Shown: in pieces, positions 23,519 through 30,792 of the stretch
How positions within the stretch are numbered: position 1 is the first letter of the stretch
Layout of the letters: every line of letters begins with the position of its first letter
NCBI RefSeq assembly: GCF_900199455.1
Contig: NZ_FZQR01000044.1
Location: 1-36,917, forward strand
Length of the DNA stretch: 36,917 bases
Direction: 5' to 3'
Source of the DNA: Mesorhizobium carmichaelinearum
GTDB lineage: Bacteria > Pseudomonadota > Alphaproteobacteria > Rhizobiales > Rhizobiaceae
Position numbers and translations under genes: made by a program
The notes under the pieces: generated by a model
Database searches by the model: none
Seen by the model: the letters and a program-made list of their open reading frames with translations, nothing else
What the model was told of the DNA's origin: nothing

Positions 23519-23860
23519 TTAGAGTTTGAAGCGGCCAAGGCGCCGATCGTTGAGGCGGTACTGCCAGATGAGGTTCGGATCCTTGGGGTTGACGCCGGAT
23601 GTCGACCAAGGGGAGCGATCGGGCTTTGCAGCGTCATATAAAGGAAGATCGTCATCACAGCGCGACAGCTGTAACGAGGAGGGAAGACGATAACGTCCGA
23701 GTTTGCGCGTCAGAAACGCGATGACACAGACGGCGGCGAGGGACAGGATCAAGAAAGCAGTGGAAAAGCTGAGCATGCGAAGGCCGGCTTCCTGATCGGG
23801 CAGGGCGAAGAAAGCGAGCACGCCGCCGGCGAAAATTGCGAACGCGAACCTCATGAACAT
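23519..23860 (-). CDS. Small membrane protein of unknown function
   Basis: A 113-residue protein with two N-terminal hydrophobic helices (FAFAIFAGGVLAFFAL at about 4-19 and LSFSTAFLILSLAAVCVIAFL at about 30-50) and a polar C-terminal half (YRLPSSLQLSRCDDDLPLYD, then WSTSGVNPKDPNLIWQYRLNDRRLG). AGGCTC before ATG gives a usable ribosome-binding site. No family recognised. It is a monocistronic leftward gene preceded at 25 bp by a striking inverted repeat, so it may be tightly regulated. Confidence 0.65.
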   Translation of the reverse strand: MFMRFAFAIFAGGVLAFFALPDQEAGLRMLSFSTAFLILSLAAVCVIAFLTRKLGRYRLPSSLQLSRCDDDLPLYDAAKPDRSPWSTSGVNPKDPNLIWQYRLNDRRLGRFKL

Positions 23861-23884
23861 GAGAGAGAGCCTCCTATTTCGATG

Positions 23885-23929
23885 TTGATCATTATAATAT
23901 CACAGATCGGCCGTCATTATAATGATCAA
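23885..23929. promoter_or_regulatory. 14-bp-arm AT-rich inverted repeat
   Basis: TTGATCATTATAAT (23885-23898) and ATTATAATGATCAA (23916-23929) are perfect inverted copies around a 17-base spacer. Each arm contains ATTATAAT, which is itself palindromic and looks like a -10 element. The repeat lies 25 bp upstream of the leftward gene at 23860. It is probably an operator for two dimers; the XRE protein encoded at 24525 is a possible ligand. Confidence 0.65.
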
Positions 23930-23954
23930 TGGAGATAGGCTGGCCCCTCATGGA

Positions 23955-24245
23955 TCAAGCGTCTTTCGACGGCGGGCCGCTTTCGGCGGTACCGGCTTCA
24001 GACTGCGGCGGATTACCCGTCGCCTTTTCAGCTCGAGCAGGGATAGAGATTGGACCTCGCCGACTCCGCGGGGCCAAGCCTTGCGGTCCGTTTTGAGCGT
24101 AATCGGCAAATGCGAATCGTGAGCTACGCAGCCGTCTAATATCGTTACATAGCCGGGAAATCATCCACGCTCTTGAAACAGCGGCGTCGAGGTTTCGCTC
24201 CTGGTCGACCTGAACCAGGTCATTCGAAATGGTATGGGGCAACAA
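23955..24245 (-). CDS. Doubtful small ORF
   Basis: A 96-residue frame with a TTG start at 24245 and weak ribosome-binding sequence. The first 50 residues (LVQVDQERNLDAAVSRAWMISRLCNDIRRLR) could be helical and the last 40 are disordered (RAEKATGNPPQSEAGTAESG). No family recognised. It sits in a more AT-rich stretch than its surroundings with no other gene for 560 bp, so it is listed as possible only. Confidence 0.3.
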   Translation of the reverse strand: MLPHTISNDLVQVDQERNLDAAVSRAWMISRLCNDIRRLRSSRFAFADYAQNGPQGLAPRSRRGPISIPARAEKATGNPPQSEAGTAESGPPSKDA

Positions 24246-24524
24246 TTGCAGGGCCTGCCTGCCGCGGGGGCAGAGACAGGGTTGTCCCTCCGCATGATCA
24301 TTTAATTATTCATTTTCAACAGGGGCATGCAGATCGAAATGCTATCGTGTTTGGAATGATTTTAGCGGCGGCCAAAAGCTATATGCCGTCACTTTACGGG
24401 AGTATGGGGACGATGCGCGACACTTTAATAGGCCAATGAGTCATCGTTTCGGCTAACTGCTTGAGCACTAGACATTTTACAAAAAATGGCCGTCATATTC
24501 CGACCGATAAGCAGGAGTGCAACC
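24246..24524. other. AT-rich promoter region of the XRE gene
   Basis: No convincing gene. The last 100 bases are AT rich and lead to a good AGGAG ribosome-binding site (24513-24517). A 267-bp rightward open frame across part of it has no coding character. Confidence 0.4.
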
Positions 24525-24977
24525 GTGCCGATATTTAAAAACAAGACAGAAGACAGCGATGGTTGGCTTTCGATCCTGCTCGCGCTGCGACTTCGCCAAA
24601 TCGAGAACGACTACCCGGACTATGCGAGTTTTGCCGACGCTACGGGGCTATCGCGCGGCACGCTCTACCAGTTGCGGACGGGGAAGGGGAACCCGACATT
24701 CGTCACCCTGGAGCGGCTGGCACGGCATCTGAAGTTGCCGGTGTGGACGCTCATTGGTCGGACTGGTGACGACGACAGCGTGAAGCGGGACATCGAGACG
24801 TTCGGCTTCAACTTCAACGAGATTGCGCGGCATATCGAGGCCACGCGTGCTGTGAAGCGCTCGATGACGGAGTTCAGTGGTGTACCTTCTTTGAAAGAGG
24901 CAGCCAGCCCCGCTGGGGCAACCTCCGAGAAGAAGCGGCTGCCTCCGGCCAAAAATGGACGCAGGACAAGCCAGTAG
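24525..24977 (+). CDS. XRE-family transcription regulator
   Basis: A 150-residue protein from GTG 24525, chosen because GCAGGAG ends 7 bases upstream; an ATG at 24486 has none. The HTH covers about residues 14-75: LALRLRQIENDYPDYASFADATGLSRGTLYQLRTGKGNPTFVTLERLARHLKL. The tail carries a helix (NEIARHIEATRAVKRSM) and a basic, disordered C-terminus. Such solitary XRE proteins on conjugative elements usually repress transfer or excision genes. Its own promoter is AT rich, and a 14-bp-arm inverted repeat lies 600 bp upstream. Target genes are unknown. Confidence 0.85.
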   Translation: MPIFKNKTEDSDGWLSILLALRLRQIENDYPDYASFADATGLSRGTLYQLRTGKGNPTFVTLERLARHLKLPVWTLIGRTGDDDSVKRDIETFGFNFNEIARHIEATRAVKRSMTEFSGVPSLKEAASPAGATSEKKRLPPAKNGRRTSQ

Positions 24978-25122
24978 CATACAAGAAAAGTAGAAGCTGC
25001 TAAACTACCAGCGTAGATTCATTTGCTACGATAGGCAGAAAATATATTTTATATTTCTTTGACTCGCATCAGGAAATCCGCCAGCGTCGATGTAATGTTA
25101 TCATTTTGCTGAAGGGTCCACG
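24978..25122. other. AT-rich spacer with likely promoter
   Basis: This 145-bp stretch contains the AT-richest run seen in this part (around 25036-25060, TATATTTTATATTTCTTTGA) and probably holds the promoter of the gene at 25123. No hairpin with T-run is seen. Confidence 0.35.
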
Positions 25123-25455
25123 ATGCAAGCGAATATCTGGCAAGTCGCAGGAGACGACGCGCTTTATAGGGAGGCGGCAGCGTTCGTCGATTGCCACCCG
25201 AAACCATGGGTGGAAGAGGTTTCGGAATTTCTGCGGAAGAAAGGCAAGCCCGAGGCGATCACGTTGGTGATTGGACAGTTCATCGTGGCGGCTCTGTTCG
25301 AAGGACGATACGCGGATCTGCTGTACTGGTCGCTGGTTGCGGCCGAAGTGAACTGCGTTGTGATGGAGCAATGGCCTGATGATGTGCGCCAGGAGCTGGC
25401 GAGCCATCTGAAACGGGGATTTGGAAAGCTCTCGTCGCGAAATCTCTCCCATTGA
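25123..25455 (+). CDS. Conserved hypothetical protein
   Basis: A 110-residue, mostly helical, cytoplasmic-looking protein (YREAAAFVDCHPKPWVEEVSEFLRKKGKPEAITLVIGQFIVAALFEGRYADLLYWSLVAAEVN). A weak ribosome-binding sequence (GAAGGG) lies 7 bases before ATG 25123. The middle is hydrophobic, but no true membrane segment stands out. I recognise no family. It converges on the leftward secreted-protein cluster, whose nearest stop is 42 bp away. Confidence 0.65.
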   Translation: MQANIWQVAGDDALYREAAAFVDCHPKPWVEEVSEFLRKKGKPEAITLVIGQFIVAALFEGRYADLLYWSLVAAEVNCVVMEQWPDDVRQELASHLKRGFGKLSSRNLSH

Positions 25456-25497
25456 AGGCGGCGGGCCGATGGCGTGGCCTTCAACGGGAAGATGGGG

Positions 25498-26208
25498 TTA
25501 CACCTGACCAGAGGCGACATTGATATCGTTGCCGGTCGGGCCTGGAGCGGCAGAGGCGAGTTTTGTGTCGCCTCCTGTATTGAAATCCCCCGGCCCCAGG
25601 CACGCGGCCGTGTCACCTTCTTGGCAGCTGGCGTCGGCCATGGAGCGTGCGTTCTTCGCCATATCGCAGATCGTTGTCCCGTTGATATCGGAGAATCCGC
25701 TACAGCGGCCTGAGCGAACCATCTGCTGGCAATTGCCAGTCCCCAATTGAATACAGGCCGCAATAAATGAGCCATCGACCTTCTGACCGTCGAACGTCCC
25801 CATCTGGATGAGCTGCTTGACGGGCGCGGAGTTATAGCCGTCGTTTGTAAGCTTGGCCCAGGTGTCGACCTGAAACTGGAGGGATTGGCAGCCAAACTCG
25901 GAACGCGACATGCCTGCGTAGTTTTTGATGTTGGTGTTGTTCAGCTGGAAAATGCCAGTGCAGCAAGAGCCATTGTAGACGCCTTTGTTGCCGCCGGATT
26001 CGAAGCGACCGAGGCCGCCAAGGCTGCACGATGTGGTTTTCAGCTCGTCGTGCAGGGACGAATTCTTCACGGCATCTGTGATGGCCTGTGCGGAGTAGTC
26101 GGTGCGATCGCAATATTGTGCGCCGGCTGCATATGCTGCCGTCACCGAATTGCAGACTAGAAGGCCGGCCGCAAGGACGCTGCTGAGTTTGGAATAGAGA
26201 CGATACAT
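25498..26208 (-). CDS. Second lytic-transglycosylase-like secreted protein
   Basis: A 236-residue protein from ATG 26208 (GAGGTG upstream); an ATG at 26223 overlapping the upstream stop is the alternative. A signal peptide ends near AYAAG. The muramidase-like core is LGGLGRFESGGNKGVYNGSCCTGIFQLNNTNIKNYAG: Glu70 in FESGGN is the catalytic candidate and GIFQLN (85-90) replaces the GLMQL of standard SLT domains. At least eight cysteines suggest disulfides. It is distinct from VirB1 and could be a specialised wall hydrolase for the pilus or for recipient contact. Transglycosylase activity is inferred from the pattern. Confidence 0.75.
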   Translation of the reverse strand: MYRLYSKLSSVLAAGLLVCNSVTAAYAAGAQYCDRTDYSAQAITDAVKNSSLHDELKTTSCSLGGLGRFESGGNKGVYNGSCCTGIFQLNNTNIKNYAGMSRSEFGCQSLQFQVDTWAKLTNDGYNSAPVKQLIQMGTFDGQKVDGSFIAACIQLGTGNCQQMVRSGRCSGFSDINGTTICDMAKNARSMADASCQEGDTAACLGPGDFNTGGDTKLASAAPGPTGNDINVASGQV

Positions 26209-26219
26209 AGGAATGCACC

Positions 26220-26753
26220 TCATGGAAGCTTGGCGCTGGTTGTGCATCGAGACCACTCCTTGCCGCCGACAAAGGAACGAAAATGGATCTCTTTGGCGTT
26301 CGCTTTGACTTCGATTTCGGTTCGATCGTTACGATTGGCCTGGGGTCGATCGTCATCGGACAGATCGACGTAGCAGGCTTCCGCGCGTGCAACGATTTTG
26401 CCGCTGCCTGGATCAATGATGCGCGCCTCGCATAGGTCAGGCTCTATGGAAGAGCCGGCGTTGTTTGCGCCAGTCTCGCATTTGCGGGTCGAGGCGATCG
26501 AGACGATGAAGCTATGCGATCCGACTTTGATGGGCTTCGACAGGATATCGAGTGGCAGTATCTGCCCGGCCGGAATGGTTCTGTGCAGCTCGTCACGCCA
26601 ATAGGCGGCATTCGAGGCGATGATATCGGACCATGCGGTCTGTATGGCCGGCTGCGCGTCTGTGGTCGTGAGCGACTGGTAGCCTAAAGGCTCCCATGCG
26701 TGTGCGGAGATGGCAGACATGGGGATAATCGCGAGGGCGGCAAGCGTGGACAT
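26220..26753 (-). CDS. Exported protein of unknown family
   Basis: A 177-residue protein from ATG 26753, which has a perfect AGGAGG 6 bases upstream; the longer frame to the right is ignored. The signal peptide (LAALAIIPMSAISAHA) is clear. The mature part has a conserved-looking helix (AIQTAWSDIIASNAAYWRDELHR), a strand-rich middle (GSHSFIVSIASTRKCETG) and two or three cysteines. The stop overlaps a possible start of the muramidase-like gene (ATGA), so they form one unit. I recognise no family. Confidence 0.75.
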   Translation of the reverse strand: MSTLAALAIIPMSAISAHAWEPLGYQSLTTTDAQPAIQTAWSDIIASNAAYWRDELHRTIPAGQILPLDILSKPIKVGSHSFIVSIASTRKCETGANNAGSSIEPDLCEARIIDPGSGKIVARAEACYVDLSDDDRPQANRNDRTEIEVKANAKEIHFRSFVGGKEWSRCTTSAKLP

Positions 26754-26968
26754 GGTAAACCTCCTGACACCGCCGTGGCCGCCGCCATGAGCCCCGGTCA
26801 AGGCCGCGCATCGCGGGCCGTGAGGGAAGCCTTGATCTTCCGCTGGCGCTGGCGATGGCCGGTGGCAGGCTGGTGTACTGAATAAGGTCAGGTTTTCCAT
26901 GTCGATCATGGTTGCGCTCCTTCCGAGTATCGAGGTTGCCGGAAACACACCGGGCATCGCGACTTCCC
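26754..26968. other. Spacer in the secreted-protein cluster
   Basis: A 215-bp stretch between two leftward genes for exported proteins. No gene is supported. It may hold a promoter for the downstream pair; no inverted repeat with T-run is seen. Confidence 0.35.
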
Positions 26969-27559
26969 CTAGGGTTGCGGGACAGGGACCCGGAATTGGC
27001 ATTCCGGGGCGATTTCACCTTGGAATACGATGCCGGCGCGAATGCTTTTGGCCTGAACATCATATGCACCCATCGCACCATTCCGAGCGAGGTCGGGGCG
27101 GACGTTGTTCGGTTGCGCGCCATATTCGATGAAACAGCCGGAGCCGGCGTCAGCGACCGTTGATCGGCCGTTCTGGTAGATCGCCAAGCGCATGGGGCAT
27201 CGTTTCAGCGTGGCATTGCCGACAGGATCGGCGCGGATCGGCGAGCAGCCGGTGAGCGTGTGCAGGACCGAGAGGACGACGGTTTTGGTCGGGCTGCGAA
27301 CGACGATGTGACTCTCGGAAGCCGGCGCGTTGGCGACCGCAAAGCGCGTATCGCCTTTGGCCGCGTAGGCGTCGTTGTTCTTCTTCAGTCGGTCGGCCCA
27401 TAGGGAGGCGTAGGGCACAGCTTCCGAGTTCGGGAGCTCGAGATCGGCGTAGGCGACGGCGCGCCAGGCGTTCGGATCATGCGTGAGCGACTGAGCCGAA
27501 GCGTCGGGCGCCAATTTAAGGGCAGCCGCGACTGCGATAAATGTCAGGCGTCCATGCAT
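26969..27559 (-). CDS. Exported protein of unknown family
   Basis: A 196-residue protein with a signal peptide (MHGRLTFIAVAAALKLAPDASA). AAGCGAGGCAAGGA lies just before the ATG. The mature part shows NAWRAVAYADLELPNSEAVPYASLWADRL, a middle with GDTRFAVANAP and VVRSPTKTVVLSVLHTLTGC, and three cysteines (TGCSP, KRCPM, SGCF, with another near PEC). No known family. It heads the leftward cluster with the genes at 26220 and 25498 and is divergent from the acyltransferase 40 bp away, implying a shared regulatory region. Confidence 0.75.
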   Translation of the reverse strand: MHGRLTFIAVAAALKLAPDASAQSLTHDPNAWRAVAYADLELPNSEAVPYASLWADRLKKNNDAYAAKGDTRFAVANAPASESHIVVRSPTKTVVLSVLHTLTGCSPIRADPVGNATLKRCPMRLAIYQNGRSTVADAGSGCFIEYGAQPNNVRPDLARNGAMGAYDVQAKSIRAGIVFQGEIAPECQFRVPVPQP

Positions 27560-27599
27560 TCCTTGCCTCGCTTTTATGCCCTATGATTAAATCAATGTC

Positions 27600-28697
27600 G
27601 TGATGATTGTCGAGCGTGATATTTGGATGGGACAAGAAGTCCGGCTATTGGGGCTGGATGAATTGCGAGGCCTGGCGATCGGGCTGGTGGTGCTGTCGCA
27701 TGTCGGGCCGGTCTTCGGAGAAGGCGGGACGGCCGCGGCTCTGCTGTTTGCGCCGGCATGGAGCGTCGGGGTCGACCTGTTCTTTGTGATTTCCGGCCTG
27801 GTAGTGGAACGCTCATTGCGAAGCCTGCGCCTCGAGCGGGGAGCGCTCGAGGCGGCCTTCGCCTTCTATGTCAGGCGTGCTATGCGGATCGTGCCGCTGG
27901 CCTGGTGCGTCGTCGCCATCCTCTCGATCGGGTTGATCCTGCCGGGAAGCGGCGTTGAGCCTGCAGACTCGAAGGCGGCATTCGCCTTCATCTCGAATGC
28001 GCATTGGGCGCCTTGTTTCGGGGGCGCCACAGGATGCGGGAACGCCTTTGCGTTTGGGCCATTCTGGTCGATCGCCGCCGAAATGCAATTTTATCTACTG
28101 GCTCCGCTCCTGGTGTTCTTGCTACCGCGGCGGGCGCTCGTCGCGCTAGCCGGACTCGTTCTCGTGGTCGGGGCGTTCACGCTGCGGCCATGGGGCGGGA
28201 CGCTTTGGACGTTCCGCATCGATGCAATCGCGGTCGGGCTGGCGATCGGAGCAACCATGGGCACAAGCGCATGGCCATGGCTGGCGGAAAACCTGCTGGC
28301 GATCGGTAACATGGAAGCGGCGTTCTGGATGACGGTCGGGGCCTTCATGCTGGCGATCTTGCCGCCGGCGATCCATGGCGTGGCGACAGCCGCATTGGCG
28401 CTGACGTGCGGGTGGATCGTGACAAGGGCGACCTTGCGGAATGGTTCTGTGAACTGGCCAGGGCGGGTTCTGCGCCGCCTAGGAGACATTTCTTATGCGC
28501 TCTACCTGATCCATCTGCCGGTGCTGGCGCTGTTCAACTGGTCCCTTGGCCAATTCCTGGGCGCTCCGGCGACGGCAACGTTCTCGATCGCGATTGCGAT
28601 CGGGCTGTCTCATGTACTGACAGCGGCGATCGGAGATCCGCTCCGCCAGCTTGGCCGCCAATGGTCAAATCGAACAGTTCGGGAGGTGTCGCGGTGA
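27600..28697 (+). CDS. Acyltransferase 3 family membrane protein
   Basis: A protein of about 365 residues with roughly ten membrane helices, typical for the OafA/NodX/TraX-related acyltransferase-3 family that acylates surface sugars or proteins. Signatures: LDELRGLAIGLVVLSHVGPVF with the conserved Arg and His, GVDLFFVISGLVVERSL, FYVRRAMRIVPL, GPFWSIAAEMQFYLLAPLL and GDISYALYLIHLPVL. The start is uncertain: GTG 27600, ATG 27603 or ATG 27627 (nearest the conserved part) lack good ribosome-binding sites. Its stop overlaps the next gene. On a conjugative element it may modify pilin, as TraX does in F, or surface polysaccharide. Confidence 0.85.
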   Translation: MMIVERDIWMGQEVRLLGLDELRGLAIGLVVLSHVGPVFGEGGTAAALLFAPAWSVGVDLFFVISGLVVERSLRSLRLERGALEAAFAFYVRRAMRIVPLAWCVVAILSIGLILPGSGVEPADSKAAFAFISNAHWAPCFGGATGCGNAFAFGPFWSIAAEMQFYLLAPLLVFLLPRRALVALAGLVLVVGAFTLRPWGGTLWTFRIDAIAVGLAIGATMGTSAWPWLAENLLAIGNMEAAFWMTVGAFMLAILPPAIHGVATAALALTCGWIVTRATLRNGSVNWPGRVLRRLGDISYALYLIHLPVLALFNWSLGQFLGAPATATFSIAIAIGLSHVLTAAIGDPLRQLGRQWSNRTVREVSR

Positions 28698-28972
28698 CGG
28701 AAGAAAATCGTCAGTGGTCGCTTGGTGGTGAAGACGTCAATCAAATTCCGCGAGGAGCGAGGGCGCTGGCGGAGCAGCTATTGACCGAGACCGACGGCGA
28801 TGCCGTGGCAGCGCTCGTCGCGGCATGCTGCGTCATTGGAGCCATGCGCTCGGCGGTATCGAGGGGTATGGTGCGCAACGGATCGCCGTCAGGGATCAAT
28901 ATCGCGCAAGTGCTCGACGTGTTCGTACGAAACGAGCCCTCAGCAGAAGAGCAGAGCCTAACCGATGGATGA
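28694..28972 (+). CDS. Small protein coupled to the acyltransferase
   Basis: A 92-residue protein with GTG start overlapping the acyltransferase stop (GTGA, 28694-28697); GGGAGG lies upstream. Content: EENRQWSLGGEDVNQIPRGARALAEQLLTETDGDAVAALVAACCVIGAMRSAVSRGM. The middle is an alanine-rich helix with two adjacent cysteines. No known family and no signal. Translation coupling implies a partner role with the acyltransferase. Confidence 0.6.
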   Translation: MTEENRQWSLGGEDVNQIPRGARALAEQLLTETDGDAVAALVAACCVIGAMRSAVSRGMVRNGSPSGINIAQVLDVFVRNEPSAEEQSLTDG

Positions 28973-29381
28973 CCTCGACCGTGAAGTAGCGGCGATGTTG
29001 GGAGGCTGTGCGGCCTGCCGCTCGCTCCCCCAGAATGCTGAACGCACGATACCAGCTGAATCTTCGTGGGCGACCGTCAGCAATGCCGAGCACTGCTGAT
29101 TTCGCCAGGAAAGAGATTGAACTAGAGCCTTGCGAAACGCTTGGTCGAACGACAGATCGATCTCGCATAGCGAGTGCCTTTGAAATAGTCGCTCGCCGGG
29201 CCTGTTCTTCCTAAAAGAAAAGTGCGGGAAGCATGATTTTCGGCCGGAGGTGAGCGATGCGGCCTCCGTGCTGAAGGTCGCCATGACTGCTGGCGCGACC
29301 ACACGCAATACGCTCGAAGTCGCAGAAGAAGGCCGTCGCCATCTTCGAACTGGGATCTGCACGGAAGAGGCGTTGTGGTGA
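28965..29381 (+). pseudogene. Possible decayed gene after the acyltransferase operon
   Basis: An ATG at 28965 overlaps the preceding stop and opens a frame (MDDLDREVAAMLGGCAACRS) that hits TGA at 29099. The same frame is interrupted by further TGA codons near 29118 and 29182, then stays open to 29381 with coding-like sequence (LFFLKEKCGKHDFRPE, AASVLKVAMTAGATTRNT, LEVAEEGRRHLRTG). Overlap coupling and the late open part suggest a gene broken by substitutions or small shifts. The product is not recognised. Chance open frames are the alternative. Confidence 0.3.
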
Positions 29382-29549
29382 ATCGGCACGCTGCGTGACG
29401 ACACATCCGGAGCGTCGTAAAAGCCACTCGCAGCGTACCTCTCATACGCCGCGGACAATCTTGGCGACGCCAGCGCCTTGCCGTTGGTTTGGCCGTCGGC
29501 TTCTGTGCGCGTCTGGCCAGCCGACACGCGGCAGTGTGACGGCCGCCGC
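29382..29549. other. Spacer without supported gene
   Basis: Between the possible decayed gene and the lipoprotein end I see no supported gene; long open frames on the minus strand here run through several unrelated regions and have no recognisable protein character. Confidence 0.35.
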
Positions 29550-30173
29550 TTAGTAGCGGTTGCCGAACCAGCCCTTGCTCTTGGGTGGCGAGGGTTCCTG
29601 ATAAGCCCACGGGACGGATTTGTAGGACGGCCTCGGGTCTTGGACGCGCCAAGCCTTCTGCCAGTAGTAGAAATTGAGGGGTACTCGGGCGAGCACGCGA
29701 CCATCGGCAGACAGGAGATCGGAAGCGCAGGCGACGACGGGGCCGTCGTAGTATTGCACGCGGCCAGTATAGCCGTTGAGCGCTCCGGGCCGGCACGCAA
29801 AGACACGAACGCCTGCAGCGATCGTGTCCGGGGCTTCCGCAGGGACGGAGATCGTCTTGATACCTTCCTCGGTGATGAGCGTGCGCACAGGCACGTAACT
29901 CCAATGCGAGCGGCGCAAGGCGTTATTCGCCTGAGCTTCGGTCGGGTAGCCGGTTCGCTGGGTAATGACCGGCGGGAAGCGGCCCCAGTCGGGCGCATAT
30001 TCTTGCCGGCTGCGACTGACGCGATCCGGTTTCCAATAGGAGTCCGTAACCGAAACGGGGCCGGCCGAATGTGAAGCATCCGGCACTCGCTCGGCGCAAC
30101 CGGCGAGCAAGGCCGCGGATGCGACGAGGTGGAGGATGTGACGAAAAGAACGCATGTCGTGCTCGTGGGTCAT
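29550..30173 (-). CDS. Lipoprotein of the transfer accessory cluster
   Basis: A 207-residue lipoprotein. The start ATG 30173 overlaps the stop of the upstream nuclease frame (ATGA); ATG 30155 six codons on is an alternative with a more usual signal length. The lipobox is LVASAALLAGC. The mature part has ITQRTGYPTEAQANNALRRSHWSYVPVR, then VFACRPGALNGYTGRVQYYDG, PVVACASDLLSADGRVLARVPLNFYYW and a proline-rich end (SPPKSKGWFGNRY). Periplasmic or outer-membrane location is predicted. No named family, but linkage with the nuclease frame and T4SS suggests a conjugation accessory. Confidence 0.75.
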   Translation of the reverse strand: MTHEHDMRSFRHILHLVASAALLAGCAERVPDASHSAGPVSVTDSYWKPDRVSRSRQEYAPDWGRFPPVITQRTGYPTEAQANNALRRSHWSYVPVRTLITEEGIKTISVPAEAPDTIAAGVRVFACRPGALNGYTGRVQYYDGPVVACASDLLSADGRVLARVPLNFYYWQKAWRVQDPRPSYKSVPWAYQEPSPPKSKGWFGNRY

Positions 30174-30573
30174 GGGTTTGCAGGTGAGGATTTCCGGTGG
30201 AGCCAAGGCATCTGGAAGATGCTGGCCCAAATGCCGCGATGGGTTATGCGAGCCTGATGCTCGATCTGGGCGTAGAGGCGGATGCGACGGTCGGGATCGT
30301 GGGGGAGGGTGACGCCTATACCGGCTTTCAGCATTTGGCCTGCGACGTCGGCCATTTCGCCGGTTGCGCAACGCGCGACGATGACAGTTGCGTCTTTCCG
30401 GACCGGCAAGCAGACAAGCCATTTTTCAAGGTGGCGGTTACGAGCCATGCCATGGCGACAAAGCCAAAAGGCCCCGCCTGCTTTCCCAGCGTCGCGGTCT
30501 GGCCCAGGTCGCAGCCGTCGACGCCGCGATAGGTGCACGAAGCAAAAGTTGATTGCTGGTTCCCATGGGTCAC
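30170..30573 (-). pseudogene. Frameshifted thermonuclease-like gene
   Basis: Two frames join into one SNase-like protein. The first, from GTG 30573, reads FASCTYRGVDGCDLGQTA and FGFVAMAWLVTATLK; the second continues KWLVCLPVRKDATVIVARCATGEMADVAG, QMLKAGIGVTLPHDPDR, YAQIEHQARITHRGIW. Adding one A to the five-A run complementary to 30422-30426 restores TLKKWLVC. The well-placed AAGAGGAG points to ATG 30566 in a third frame (MGTSNQLL); a second missing T in a TTTT run would link it too. With both repaired the length is exactly 132 codons plus stop. Both are homopolymer losses, so mutation or base-calling error are equally possible. Confidence 0.7.
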
Positions 30574-30589
30574 TCCTCTTCAGATTCAT

Positions 30590-30638
30590 TGAGTCAGTAA
30601 ACTATCTTGCAAATCGCTGTGCAAGTGTCTCTGACTCA
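30590..30638. promoter_or_regulatory. Nested inverted repeats upstream of the nuclease frame
   Basis: TGAGTCAG (30590-30597) pairs with CTGACTCA (30631-30638), and inside them CTTGCA (30606-30611) pairs with TGCAAG (30620-30625). Both pairs are perfect and share nearly the same axis. It lies just upstream of the nuclease/lipoprotein unit and is probably a compound operator or structured leader. An oriT-like hairpin is a less likely option. Confidence 0.5.
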
Positions 30639-30792
30639 TACCCTGCGACGGGAGGAGGGGTGCTAGTATCCGGATCCGCGCCCGATGGGCCGGGTGGGGC
30701 CTCGGTGTCGAGTTGACGCGGGGCCATCAGGCAATCGATACTCTGAATGCGCGCTATGCTGCGGCGGTCGCAGCGGCATCCGCTGGACGAAC

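Noticed and set aside
24173..24439. An 88-codon plus-strand frame upstream of the XRE gene
   Set aside because: No recognisable protein, overlaps another weak frame, and the stretch looks like promoter DNA.
28958..30079. A 373-codon minus-strand open frame
   Set aside because: It spans parts of several unrelated regions, including the lipoprotein gene in another frame, with Arg/Ser/Pro-rich sequence and no family; typical of GC-rich shadow frames.
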